Source: an uncultured Oxalobacteraceae bacterium
GTDB lineage: Bacteria > Pseudomonadota > Gammaproteobacteria > Burkholderiales > Burkholderiaceae_D
Length of the DNA stretch: 45,703 nt
Direction of reading: 5' to 3'
NCBI GenBank assembly: GCA_903893945.1
Contig: CAITOF010000074.1
Span: forward strand, 1-45,703
Shown one piece after another: positions 8,699 to 18,164 of the stretch. Each line of letters starts with the position of its first letter. The first letter of the stretch is position 1. Below the pieces are notes generated by a model. The model was not told the origin of the DNA and made no database searches. It worked only from the letters and a program-made list of their open reading frames with translations. The position numbers and the translations under genes are program-made.

Positions 8699-10705
8699 AT
8701 GCCCAAAACTGCTGTGAGAACCTTCAAAAAATATACAGGTCCGATTTTTCTGGCGTTGGCACTGCTGAATTCATTTGACGTCCCGGCACAAACGGTTCAA
8801 CAACATTTAAACATTGACGACATGCATCGCGTCGCTGACCTGAGCAACCCTGTTACGTCGCCGGACGGTCAGTGGATCGCTTACACGGTGACCCAGGCGA
8901 ATCTCCAAATCAACAAGGCAGTCAGCCATATCTGGCTGATCCGGTGGGATGGGACGGCACGAAAAGAACTGGTGGTGCCGGAGGGTTCCAGCGCTTGGCA
9001 ACCGCAATTTACGGCCGACAGCCGGTCGATAGTCTTTATTGCGGATCGTGGCGAAAGCCACACGTCACAGCTCTGGGTGCAGGATCTGCAGTCAGAAGCG
9101 GCGCGCCAGCTGACCACGCTGGACGGCGGTATCAACGAGTATTCCCTGGCGCCGGATAATCATCATGTCGCCGTCATATCGGAAGTCAGCAATGGTGAAA
9201 ACGAGAATGATCCGATTGTCATTGATCGTTACCAGTTCAAAGACGACGAGCGTGGCTATCTGACCAAAAAACGCCGGCGCCTATTCAGTGTCAGCATGGA
9301 TGATCAGCACAGTACAGCCTTAACGCCGGACGATATCGATGTCTGGCTGCCGGCCTGGTCGCCGGACGGCAATAGCATTGCGTATGTCGGCAAACGGCAA
9401 TTTGAAAGTGACCGCCATGCCGGATTTAATGTTTACCTCATCGATGCAGCGACCGGAAAGAACAGTCACTGCATTTCCAGGGATGGCAACATCAATAATG
9501 ACCCGGATCACTTCAGCAAGCTTGCCTGGTCACCGGATAGCCAATTGATCGCGTATTTACAGGGCGGCCAGGAGCATTGGCTGGAATACGCTCCGTGGGA
9601 ACTGGCGATAGTCAATGTAAAAAGCGGTGAGATAAAAAAAACCGGAAAGCTCGACAGAAACTACATCAACCCGAAATTTTCAGCCGATGGAAAAACACTG
9701 TACGCGATTGTTGAAGAAAGTCGCACTGCCTATCTGACCCGGATCGATGTAAGCAGCGGCCGATACCAGCCAATGACAAAAGGTCAGCGCATGGACGTTG
9801 ATTATTCGGTCGACGCCCGCAATCGCATTGTCCTGCTCGCCTGCGAAGATAGTCACCCGTGCCGTTTGAGTACCCTGATTTCTTCGGTAGAAACGACGCT
9901 CCCCGACCATAACGACTGGCTCAATTCGGTGGCCCTTGCCCGCTCGGAAGATATTGAATTCAAAAGCAGGGATGGCAGCATTGTCCATGCCCTGCTGATG
10001 AAACCGCTGAATTACCAGCCGAACCACCGGTATCCCACCATTGTTCGTGTCCATGGCGGGCCCGTCTACCAGTTCAGTCATGAATTCATGTTTGACTGGC
10101 AGATTTTTGCCGCGCAGGGTTACGCCGTGCTGGCGGTTAACCCGCGCGGTTCGTCCGGACGGGGCTTTGATTATGCCCGTGCGATCTGGGCGGACTGGGG
10201 ACATAAAGATGTGGAGGACGTGCTGGCAGCGACTGACTATGTGGTCGCTGGAGGTATTGCGGATAAAGACCACCTGGGTATAGGCGGCTGGAGTTACGGT
10301 GGTATGCTGACGGATTACACCATCGCCAGGGATACCCGCTTCAAGGCAGCGATTGCCGGCGCCGGTGCGGCCAACATTCTTTCCAACTACGGTTCTGAGG
10401 AATATGTCGTCTGGCTCGAAAGTGAATTGGGTACTCCATGGAAAAATCTGGATGCTTACCTGAAAGTCAGTTACCCTTTTTACCATAATGACCGTATCGT
10501 CACACCCACCCTGTTCATGTGTGCATCGCTGGACTTTAACGTGCCGTGCATAGGCAGTGAACAGATGTATCAGGCCCTGAATTCACGCCGCGTTCCGACT
10601 CAGCTGGTGGTTTACAAAGACCAGCATCATGGACTGGATGTGCCCAGTTATCTAAGCGACAGATTGACCCGTTATGTGAATTGGTACGATAAGTATTTAA
10701 AGTAA
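8699..10705 (+). CDS. Exported S9 family prolyl oligopeptidase-type peptidase
   Basis: Serine peptidase of 668 residues with an N-terminal export signal (hydrophobic residues about 14-30). An N-terminal beta-propeller (about 40-390) carries repeated TolB/WD-like strands such as PVTSPDGQWIAYTV, AWSPDGNSIAYVG and AWSPDSQLIAYLQ. The C-terminal alpha/beta hydrolase has the nucleophile in GGWSYGG (S532), the acid D612 in SLDFNVP and the histidine in DQHHG (H644). This is the layout of dipeptidyl-peptidase IV and acylaminoacyl peptidases, which remove short N-terminal pieces from oligopeptides. It is followed after 81 nt by the TonB-dependent receptor, so the pair probably handles imported peptides in the periplasm. 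Cleavage specificity cannot be read from the sequence. Confidence 0.92.
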   Translation: MPKTAVRTFKKYTGPIFLALALLNSFDVPAQTVQQHLNIDDMHRVADLSNPVTSPDGQWIAYTVTQANLQINKAVSHIWLIRWDGTARKELVVPEGSSAWQPQFTADSRSIVFIADRGESHTSQLWVQDLQSEAARQLTTLDGGINEYSLAPDNHHVAVISEVSNGENENDPIVIDRYQFKDDERGYLTKKRRRLFSVSMDDQHSTALTPDDIDVWLPAWSPDGNSIAYVGKRQFESDRHAGFNVYLIDAATGKNSHCISRDGNINNDPDHFSKLAWSPDSQLIAYLQGGQEHWLEYAPWELAIVNVKSGEIKKTGKLDRNYINPKFSADGKTLYAIVEESRTAYLTRIDVSSGRYQPMTKGQRMDVDYSVDARNRIVLLACEDSHPCRLSTLISSVETTLPDHNDWLNSVALARSEDIEFKSRDGSIVHALLMKPLNYQPNHRYPTIVRVHGGPVYQFSHEFMFDWQIFAAQGYAVLAVNPRGSSGRGFDYARAIWADWGHKDVEDVLAATDYVVAGGIADKDHLGIGGWSYGGMLTDYTIARDTRFKAAIAGAGAANILSNYGSEEYVVWLESELGTPWKNLDAYLKVSYPFYHNDRIVTPTLFMCASLDFNVPCIGSEQMYQALNSRRVPTQLVVYKDQHHGLDVPSYLSDRLTRYVNWYDKYLK

Positions 10706-10792
10706 ATCCTGAGAAATCAGTGCGCAGGAAAATGAAAAAGGCAGTAACGAAAATTAACTATTAAAAGTTGGTCCAATATTGGGAGAATGGGA

Positions 10793-13537
10793 ATGGAATT
10801 GAAACGCATGGTAATTGCAGTGACAGCCGCTGTCGGCGTGATGGGAACATCGCAGATGGCATTTGCTGATGATACAACGACTGCAAAAACGGATGAACCG
10901 CAGAAAGTCTACATTACCGGTTCGTCGGTCAAGCATATACAGGGTGAAACATCGCTGCCCGTGCTGGTCATCACCAAACAGGATATTGACCGCACCGGTG
11001 CCACCACCACGACTGAACTGCTCAATTCAATTTCGGCTGCCTCCAGCTCCGGTAATACCAACCCTGCATCCAACACACTGGGCGTCAACATGATGTCGGG
11101 TGCATCGCTACGCGGACTGGGTTATCAGCGCACCCTGGTACTTCTGAATGGACGCCGGGTCGCCAATAATGCCATGGATGGTGGCGGTGTCGATCTGGAA
11201 ACGATTCCGCTTTCAGCTGTCGAGCGTGTCGAGGTGCTGGAAGACGGTGCCAGTGCGGTATATGGCGCGGATGCGGTGGGCGGTGTTATCAACTTCATTC
11301 TGAAGAAGGATTTTCAGGGTGTCGAAGCATCCGCATACGGAACTGGCACGCAACATGGCGGAGCGGCCGGCTCGAGAGCCACACTCACCATGGGAACCGG
11401 CGATCTGGTCAACGACAATTACAACCTGTTCGTGACCCTGAATGCAGGTCATGACAATTCACTGAATTACGCAAAAAGACCGCAGCTCGGTTCATTGTTG
11501 CTGCCGGCCAGCTACGGGCCACCGAATGGAAACGGTCTGGGCAGGTATACCAACCTGGCCACAGCGTCCTATCCAGGTAATGCGTATTCACAGGATGGTA
11601 CGGTTGCCGGGAATCCGTCGAATCCAAACTGTACAGCCCCCAATACCTATCCAAATACCGACGGTACCTGTTTGTTTGACTACGGATCGTTTGGCCAGAT
11701 ACTGCCTGCCGCGACCAAGTATTCCATGGTATCCAGAATGACGTTCAAAACCGACAATGAAACCGAATATTTCATTGAAACCAGCGCGTCCCGGAATAGC
11801 TATGTGTATGGTAATTACCCGACCTTCGCCGATGGCAGTAACACGACCGCCGACGGGTCCTTTGCGGGCTTTACGCCATTTACCGTCAATCCGGGCCAGC
11901 CATTTTATCCAACACAATGGGCTGCCAATAACAATTTGGCCGGACAACCGGTTGCATTCCAGTCCTTTCTTAATGAACTCGGCCCATCGACCGGTGAAGC
12001 GGTGAATGATCAGTATCGTGTCGTGTTCGGCACGACCGGGACTGCGGGCGGTTGGGATTATGATACCGGTATCAACCTGAACCACGCGTCCAGCGCCAGC
12101 TACTTTTTGAGTGGTGTCGTCGATACCCAGAAATTTTATAACCTGACCCTGTCCGGCCTTTACAACCCGTTTGGACCACAGACGGCAACGGGGCTGGCGG
12201 CATTGCAGGCCACCCAGTTCAGTGGCAATCTGACACGCGCGAATTCAACGGTCGAATCATGGGACTTGAAGCTGTCCAGATCCATAGCAAAAGTACCGGC
12301 GGGAACCGTTGATTTTGCGTTGGGTACCGAGCTGCGCAGAGAAACGCTGAATCAGGTTTATTCGCCCGAATGGGCGCTGGGTGAACTGATGAATTACGGA
12401 GGCACCGGTGGTTCATCCCAGCCTCAGCCTCGTAACATCAAGTCATTGAGCGCCGAGGTTAACATCCCGATCCTGAAAACCCTTGAAGCTGACCTGAGCG
12501 CACGCGATGACCACTACTCCACGTTCGGCAACACCGTCAACCCCAAAGTTTCGGCAAAATGGCAGCCTGCGGAAACATGGATGGTGCGTGGTTCCTGGGG
12601 TACCGGCTTTCGCGCTCCTTCCCTGACGGATACGTCCACACCGCCCACTTACGGGTATACCGTTCAGCCGTTTTCGGATCCGGTACGATGCCCGGGTGGT
12701 AATCCTGTGCCGGGTGCAAGCCCGATCGCGGATTGCAACAATTATTTCCAGGAACTGACCGCCGGTAATCCGAATCTGAAACCTGAAAAATCCCGGCAAA
12801 GTACGATAGGTGTCATGTATGAACCCAGCAAGAATCTGACTCTGGGGGTGAACTACTTTCATATCGACATTAAAGACGTGATCCAGTTGGCCGGACTGCC
12901 TGCGCAGCTGGCGTTTGATCCGGCAACAGCAGCCCAGTATTCCTTCATGCTGGTGCGTTTCCCCTCAACGACACCGGGCCTGCCAGGTTCGATCAATTAC
13001 GTCAATACGCCATCCATTAACGAGGGTGGCTGGGATCTGAGTGGTGCGGACCTGACCGGCGAATACATTTTCCCTGAGACGGAACTCGGCAAATTTTCGG
13101 TTAAGACCAATGGAACGTATTACCAGAAATTCAATATTTCAATGCTCGGAAGTGCCGGTGTCGGTGTTGCCGGACAGGATAATCCGCTGGGGTTGGGTGC
13201 GTTCCCACGCTGGCACCAGTATGCCGCTCTGAACTGGGTGAAGGCGGATTGGGATGTGACGTTCGATTCAACCTTCTGGTCCGGTTATGGAGATTACAAT
13301 CCGTATTCCTACTACGGTTTGACCACGCCGGGTAATCCGCGTGTCGCCAGCTATACACTGTTCAATCTGACTGGAGAATACAAGTATTCGAAAGCCTTGA
13401 GTTTCAGTGCCGGTGTCAAGAATCTGTTTGACCGGTTGCCGCCCTACACCAATTCGTGGGTAAATGGCTGGAACCCGACGGTAGCGGATCCGCGCCTGCG
13501 GGCCGTCTGGCTCTCAGGAACGTATTCGTTCAAATAA
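10793..13537 (+). CDS. TonB-dependent outer membrane receptor
   Basis: Protein of about 914 residues with a signal peptide (likely cleavage after AFA at 25), a TonB-box-like segment (KVYITGSS, about 38-45), a plug domain (VLVITKQDIDRTGATTTTELL through GADAVGGVINFILKKDF) and a long beta-barrel ending in WLSGTYSFK with the C-terminal aromatic residue typical of the family. I start at the second ATG because GGGAG lies 7 nt before it; the ATG at 10787 is only 1 nt from that site. It imports a ligand across the outer membrane using TonB energy. The surrounding peptidases point to peptides rather than siderophores, which is inference. A terminator-like hairpin follows. Confidence 0.92.
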   Translation: MELKRMVIAVTAAVGVMGTSQMAFADDTTTAKTDEPQKVYITGSSVKHIQGETSLPVLVITKQDIDRTGATTTTELLNSISAASSSGNTNPASNTLGVNMMSGASLRGLGYQRTLVLLNGRRVANNAMDGGGVDLETIPLSAVERVEVLEDGASAVYGADAVGGVINFILKKDFQGVEASAYGTGTQHGGAAGSRATLTMGTGDLVNDNYNLFVTLNAGHDNSLNYAKRPQLGSLLLPASYGPPNGNGLGRYTNLATASYPGNAYSQDGTVAGNPSNPNCTAPNTYPNTDGTCLFDYGSFGQILPAATKYSMVSRMTFKTDNETEYFIETSASRNSYVYGNYPTFADGSNTTADGSFAGFTPFTVNPGQPFYPTQWAANNNLAGQPVAFQSFLNELGPSTGEAVNDQYRVVFGTTGTAGGWDYDTGINLNHASSASYFLSGVVDTQKFYNLTLSGLYNPFGPQTATGLAALQATQFSGNLTRANSTVESWDLKLSRSIAKVPAGTVDFALGTELRRETLNQVYSPEWALGELMNYGGTGGSSQPQPRNIKSLSAEVNIPILKTLEADLSARDDHYSTFGNTVNPKVSAKWQPAETWMVRGSWGTGFRAPSLTDTSTPPTYGYTVQPFSDPVRCPGGNPVPGASPIADCNNYFQELTAGNPNLKPEKSRQSTIGVMYEPSKNLTLGVNYFHIDIKDVIQLAGLPAQLAFDPATAAQYSFMLVRFPSTTPGLPGSINYVNTPSINEGGWDLSGADLTGEYIFPETELGKFSVKTNGTYYQKFNISMLGSAGVGVAGQDNPLGLGAFPRWHQYAALNWVKADWDVTFDSTFWSGYGDYNPYSYYGLTTPGNPRVASYTLFNLTGEYKYSKALSFSAGVKNLFDRLPPYTNSWVNGWNPTVADPRLRAVWLSGTYSFK

Positions 13538-13573
13538 CCGGACAGCGTTTTGGCCAGCGCAGTAAAAAACCCG

Positions 13574-13638
13574 CTGCCCGTATCTCATCGGTCTGATTTT
13601 CATCGATCTGGTCGCTGATGCTACGGGCAGTATTTTTA
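13574..13638 (+). terminator. Probable terminator after the TonB receptor gene
   Basis: A 9-bp inverted repeat (CTGCCCGTA at 13574-13582, TACGGGCAG at 13622-13630) is followed by TATTTTTAT. The loop is long (39 nt), so termination may be partial and let some transcripts reach the P1 peptidase gene. Confidence 0.55.
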
Positions 13639-13654
13639 TCTCAGGACACCTGCA

Positions 13655-14869
13655 ATGAGACACCGTTTCAGCAAAAAAATTTTCGTTTGTACGTTTTTAA
13701 TTCTCATCAGTGTGCAATGCGACGCCCGACTGCAGCGCGCCAGAAACCTGGGCGTGCCGTTTGAAGGGGACACCGGTCAGTTCAACGCGATCACTGATGT
13801 ACCCGGGGTGGAGGTGGGGCAAATAACGCTGATCAGTGGTGAAGGCAAGCTGGAAGTGGGCAAGGGTCCGGTGCGTACCGGCGTCACGGTCATTTTTCCG
13901 CTGGGCAAAGCGAGTGATGCTGCAGTAAATGCCGGTTTCTTCAATCTCAATGGAAACGGTGAAATGACCGGGCAAGCCTACCTGCAGGATTTTGGCGTCG
14001 CTTATGGACCTATCGGCATAACCAATACCAATGCCATAGGGCAGGTGTACTCCGGCATCACACAATGGACCTCGCAAAAATTCGGCAGCGCGATCTGGCC
14101 TGTCGTGGCCGAGACCTGGGATGGCATGTTGAATGATATCGAAGGATTCCACGTACAACCGCAACATGCACTGCAGGCCATCGACAGCGCCCGTAGCGGA
14201 CCGGTCGAAGAGGGCAATGTGGGTGGCGGTACGGGCATGGTGTGTTTTGGATTTAAGGGGGGCATCGGAACTTCATCGCGCGCAATAACCCTGCAGGGTA
14301 AAAAGTATACGGTCGGGGTACTGGCACAATGCAATACCGGCAAGCGCGATGTATTGCGCATCGCGGGCGCACCGGTAGGACGCGAGTTCGCGACCCGATG
14401 GCTGGGCTGCTATGAAAAGGCGTTTGCCGCGCCGGACCGACAACCCTTGTGCCGTGCAGATGGTACTGGCGGTGTGCCGACCCGGGACCAGGGCTCCATC
14501 ATCATTATTGTCGGAACCGATACGCCGCTGTCACCGACCCAGCTAAACCGGGTGGCCAAGCGTGCTGCCCTGGGGCTGGCACGACTCGGATCCTATTCCG
14601 GTAACGATTCAGGTGATCTCATCCTGTCGTTTTCCACTGCAAAAGGTGCGAATGACCCGGACAACTCGCTGACCGTCACCTCCACGCAAATTGCCAATAA
14701 AGATATCGATACCGTATTTGAAGCGACAGTTCAGGCCACTGAGGAAGCGATTGTGAATGCAATGGTGGCAGCAAAAACCATGAGTGGCATCGATGGTTAC
14801 ACCGTGTTCGGGTTGCCGCACGATGAACTGGTGGGGCAACTGCACAAGTATAACCGCTTGAAAAACTGA
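13655..14869 (+). CDS. Exported P1 family peptidase (beta-aminopeptidase/DmpA-like)
   Basis: Protein of 404 residues with an export signal (hydrophobic residues about 9-22) and strong similarity to the DmpA/BapA family. The mature N terminus RARNLGVPF...NAITDVPGVEVGQI is characteristic. These proteins self-cleave, and the new N-terminal serine of the beta chain is the nucleophile; here the expected site is Gly280-Ser281 in RDQG/SIIIIVGTD. DmpA releases N-terminal L- and D-amino acids; BapA releases N-terminal beta-amino acids, including beta-alanine from carnosine. A Shine-Dalgarno (AGGA) lies 8 nt before the ATG. In this context it would hydrolyse peptides in the periplasm. Beta-amino acid specificity is possible, not shown. 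Confidence 0.9.
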   Translation: MRHRFSKKIFVCTFLILISVQCDARLQRARNLGVPFEGDTGQFNAITDVPGVEVGQITLISGEGKLEVGKGPVRTGVTVIFPLGKASDAAVNAGFFNLNGNGEMTGQAYLQDFGVAYGPIGITNTNAIGQVYSGITQWTSQKFGSAIWPVVAETWDGMLNDIEGFHVQPQHALQAIDSARSGPVEEGNVGGGTGMVCFGFKGGIGTSSRAITLQGKKYTVGVLAQCNTGKRDVLRIAGAPVGREFATRWLGCYEKAFAAPDRQPLCRADGTGGVPTRDQGSIIIIVGTDTPLSPTQLNRVAKRAALGLARLGSYSGNDSGDLILSFSTAKGANDPDNSLTVTSTQIANKDIDTVFEATVQATEEAIVNAMVAAKTMSGIDGYTVFGLPHDELVGQLHKYNRLKN

Positions 14870-14882
14870 AATGGGTCTGACT

Positions 14883-16100
14883 ATGTTTGTTCCCCTGAAT
14901 GCATGGATTGTCGATGGCATACGCACTCCGTTCGGACGTTATGCGGGTGCGCTGGCACAGGTCAGGGCCGATGATCTTGGCGCCATACCGCTGCGCCATT
15001 TGATGGCGAGATATCCGGCTATCCAATGGGATCAGCTGGATGACGTGATCCTCGGTTGTGCGAATCAGGCGGGTGAAGATAATCGCAATGTCGCCCGCAT
15101 GTCAGCTTTGCTGGCGGGACTGCCGGTTACCGTGACCGGTTGTACCGTGAACCGGTTGTGCGGCTCAGGTCTGGATGCGGTAGCGATTGCTGCGCGTTCA
15201 TTGCACTCGGGCGAAGCCAGCCTGCTGATGGCCGGTGGCGTGGAAAGTATGACACGTGCCCCCTTTGTGATGGCCAAAGCGGACAGTGCGTTTTCCCGAC
15301 AGGCCAGGATAGAAGACAGTACCATAGGCTGGCGCTTCGTCAATCCGGCCATGAAAAACCAATTTGGCACCGACTCCATGCCGGAGACGGCAGAAAATGT
15401 CGCGAACCAGTTTCAGATTGCAAGGGAAGATCAGGATCAATTTGCGCTGCGATCGCAGCAGCGCTACCAGAGTGCGCTGAATGCCGGATTTTTCGATCAG
15501 GAAATCGTTCCCGTTGCGCTTGCGCAAAAAAAGGGCGTTGTCGTCAGTGTTACGAACGATGAGCATCCCAGGGCCGACACCCAGATTGAACAGTTGCGTA
15601 AATTGAAAGGCATCGTGCAACCTGACGGCAGCGTCACAGCAGGAAATGCCTCCGGTGTCAACGATGGTGCCTGCGCGTTATTGCTGGCCTCGCAATCTGC
15701 TCTGGAGCGTTACCAGCTCAGGCCCAGGGCACGTATTGTCGGGTCCGCTGTCGCAGGTGTCGAACCTCGCCTAATGGGGATGGGCCCGGCACCTGCCACC
15801 CAGAAGTTGTTGCAGCGACTTGGCTGGTCTATCAACGATATCGACGTGATCGAACTGAACGAAGCTTTCGCGGCACAGGCGCTGGCGGTATTGCGCCAGC
15901 TTGGATTGCCGGACGATGCAGCGAACGTGAATCCGAATGGCGGGGCGATCGCCATTGGCCATCCCTTAGGTGCGTCAGGTGCACGACTGGTATTAACAGC
16001 CTTGCGCCAGCTTGAACGATGCGGTGGGCGTCGCGCGTTGGTGACGATGTGCATCGGAGTGGGTCAGGGCATCGCCCTGGCCATCGAGCGGGTCAATTGA
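14883..16100 (+). CDS. Acetyl-CoA acyltransferase, 3-oxoadipyl-CoA thiolase-like (PcaF/PaaJ type)
   Basis: Thiolase of about 405 residues. The acyl-accepting cysteine is C93 in [11 protein letters not shown], and the catalytic histidine and second cysteine are in [20 protein letters not shown] and TMCIGVGQG. The N-terminal [27 protein letters not shown] is typical of beta-ketoadipyl-CoA thiolases (PcaF, PaaJ). It would cleave a 3-oxoacyl-CoA with CoA, releasing acetyl-CoA. An ATG at 14871, 1 nt after the P1 stop, would add four residues; I prefer 14883 because it fits the family N terminus. It is the only acyl-CoA enzyme in this half of the island, so its link to peptide breakdown is open. 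Confidence 0.88.
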   Translation: MFVPLNAWIVDGIRTPFGRYAGALAQVRADDLGAIPLRHLMARYPAIQWDQLDDVILGCANQAGEDNRNVARMSALLAGLPVTVTGCTVNRLCGSGLDAVAIAARSLHSGEASLLMAGGVESMTRAPFVMAKADSAFSRQARIEDSTIGWRFVNPAMKNQFGTDSMPETAENVANQFQIAREDQDQFALRSQQRYQSALNAGFFDQEIVPVALAQKKGVVVSVTNDEHPRADTQIEQLRKLKGIVQPDGSVTAGNASGVNDGACALLLASQSALERYQLRPRARIVGSAVAGVEPRLMGMGPAPATQKLLQRLGWSINDIDVIELNEAFAAQALAVLRQLGLPDDAANVNPNGGAIAIGHPLGASGARLVLTALRQLERCGGRRALVTMCIGVGQGIALAIERVN

Positions 16101-16160
16101 TGGTGTTGCGGACAGCCACCTTCCCCGGACAATTCGGGGCAGGACTGGACCCGGCAGATG

Positions 16161-18092
16161 TTACCGGATCGGTGTCAGGATTTCACTGAGCCGGTCCCGG
16201 CTCCCTTCGATCCGCACCAGATGCGGATATTTCAACCCCGCGTGATAATCCAGTAGTACCGTCTGGTAGCGCTCGTTGTTCTTGAGCATGAGTTCGATCG
16301 GCTCCCTGGAATCCCTGGCCGCCGTGATGGCCGCCTTCAACCCTGCTGACTTGTATGCAAGCCCGTTCACAGCCAGTAATGTCATGCCATTCATGAGGCG
16401 AGCATTGAACGCCGGGCTGTCCCAGATGACGTTGGCCAGGTGGCCCTCCTTGTCAACGGCAAAACCCAGCGAATAACTGAAGTCGGCAAGCTCGTTGTAC
16501 TCTTCAGTCAGCTTGAAATAGCTGGACGGCTGGTCCGTAAAAACCAGTTGCCAGCCCGATCTGGCCAGACCAGCGAGCGGCGCACCGGGACCGTGGCTAT
16601 CCAGACGCGAGCGCAAGAAGCCACTCCAGTCGTGCGGTTGCACGGTGTTAAGTGTGTCCACGACATCGTCGAACCGGTAAGTCACGGGAACATGGCTGCC
16701 ATTCTGCACACTGAAAAACTTCTGCGCAAAGTTGTTCAGTGAGCGGGTGTCACCCGACATTTCGCGTATCGTGGTGTCCGCGTCCAGCCAGATCAATAGG
16801 CCTTCATCGTAATAATCCACGTCACGCTGCCAGGATACCCAGGGGTTCGACTGGTGATAGCTCAGGATAGGCTGATTGGTGGTGTCCTGAAGGTTGCGCC
16901 AGGTGCGCCCGGTGGCCTGATCGTAGCTGGCTGCGGTATTGGCGATGTAATCCATGACATCGGATTTGCTCAGAATGCCAGAACGTGCCGCCAGTACAAA
17001 ACCCCAGTACTGTGTTTGCCCTTCGTACACCCATAATAATGAATTTTGCATCGGCACATTGTAGTTGGGTGTCCAGAGGTCAGCAGGGCGGCGGAATTTG
17101 CCGTTCCAGGAATGGGTATATTCGTGAGCCAGCAAGTCGCGTGCAGGTTGGGATTTGTCCCATTCAGAGAAATAGTTCGGCCTTACCGCATCTTCGCTGG
17201 ACTGATGGTGCTCGAGGCCGATGCCGGAGAATTCGTCACTCAATGCAAACAGAAAATCATAATGGTTGTAATGCTGGGAGCCATACAGTTTATAGGCCTG
17301 TTGCACCAGTGCCTGATGCGCCGCGATCTGTTCCGGCGTCGCGTCCAGATCCGTGCTGTTATCGGCCACGACGTTCAGGTGAACCGGGATTTTTGCACCG
17401 GGATCCAGGTCATAGCGTTTGAAGTAGCGTCCTGCCATCAACGGGGAGTCAGCCAGTTCGTCCAGCGCAACCGGTTTAAAGCGGACGTGGTTGCCATTCT
17501 GTTCCTGCAGTTCGAGTGCCGAGGCGAATTTCCAGCTGTCAGGCAGGGTAATGTTGGGCTGGAACTGGATATCGCGTGCGTAGTACCCGGCAGGATACAG
17601 CACCAGCGTATTCCACTGCAGTCCGATCATGTTCGGTGTGATGTTAATACGCCCCTGAGAATGATCTGCCGGTGCCAGAAACTGGAAGTCGGCTTCAAGC
17701 TTGTTGACACCGGACGGTACATTAACGTGAAACGCATACATGTCGATGGTATCGCGTTTCCATTCGAGAGGCTTTTGATTGGCGAACAGTTTCAAGCCTG
17801 CCAGCAGCTCGATCGGACCGGTCGGGGAGTGATTTCCCGGTATCCATTTGGGATAGAACAGGGTCAGCGGGCCCGCTTTGACCGGGATCGATTCGTGCAA
17901 CCGGACTATTTTCTGGGCCACATTGGTCGCGTCGACGTTGAGTTCTATCGTGCCAGTGTAGGGCTGGTCCAGCGCCCTGGGAATGTCCTGCGCATGCACG
18001 CAATACGCAGCCGTGGCGCAACTGATCAGCACGGTTAATTGACTGAACCACGGGCGGCAGCAGGAAAACTTGTCGTTACGGATAAGCGTCAT
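16161..18092 (-). CDS. Exported M61 family metallopeptidase with PDZ domain
   Basis: Protein of 643 residues with an N-terminal export signal (about 17-35, ending VHAQ). It carries the zinc motif HEYTHSWNGK (H323, E324, H327), a downstream WVYEGQTQYWG that supplies the third ligand, and a C-terminal PDZ-like region (about 500-600). This is the glycyl aminopeptidase (M61) family. It lies convergent to the thiolase gene, with 60 nt between. The product is probably periplasmic or outer-membrane associated and adds a fourth exported peptidase to the island. Substrate preference is unknown; the best studied family member prefers N-terminal glycine. Confidence 0.9.
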   Translation of the reverse strand: MTLIRNDKFSCCRPWFSQLTVLISCATAAYCVHAQDIPRALDQPYTGTIELNVDATNVAQKIVRLHESIPVKAGPLTLFYPKWIPGNHSPTGPIELLAGLKLFANQKPLEWKRDTIDMYAFHVNVPSGVNKLEADFQFLAPADHSQGRINITPNMIGLQWNTLVLYPAGYYARDIQFQPNITLPDSWKFASALELQEQNGNHVRFKPVALDELADSPLMAGRYFKRYDLDPGAKIPVHLNVVADNSTDLDATPEQIAAHQALVQQAYKLYGSQHYNHYDFLFALSDEFSGIGLEHHQSSEDAVRPNYFSEWDKSQPARDLLAHEYTHSWNGKFRRPADLWTPNYNVPMQNSLLWVYEGQTQYWGFVLAARSGILSKSDVMDYIANTAASYDQATGRTWRNLQDTTNQPILSYHQSNPWVSWQRDVDYYDEGLLIWLDADTTIREMSGDTRSLNNFAQKFFSVQNGSHVPVTYRFDDVVDTLNTVQPHDWSGFLRSRLDSHGPGAPLAGLARSGWQLVFTDQPSSYFKLTEEYNELADFSYSLGFAVDKEGHLANVIWDSPAFNARLMNGMTLLAVNGLAYKSAGLKAAITAARDSREPIELMLKNNERYQTVLLDYHAGLKYPHLVRIEGSRDRLSEILTPIR

Positions 18093-18164
18093 GGGTTGTC
18101 TCGTTTTTAGTCAAAATTTGAATCAGCAGGAACTTGTGGTCCCGGTGAATTCGGCCCGAACCGG

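Noticed and set aside
9680-10486. Minus-strand frame of 268 residues
   Set aside because: Antisense to the S9 peptidase catalytic domain, which is clearly the real gene.
17046-18038. Plus-strand frame of 330 residues
   Set aside because: Fully antisense to the M61 peptidase gene, with no family features, while the minus frame has a signal peptide and HExxH motif.
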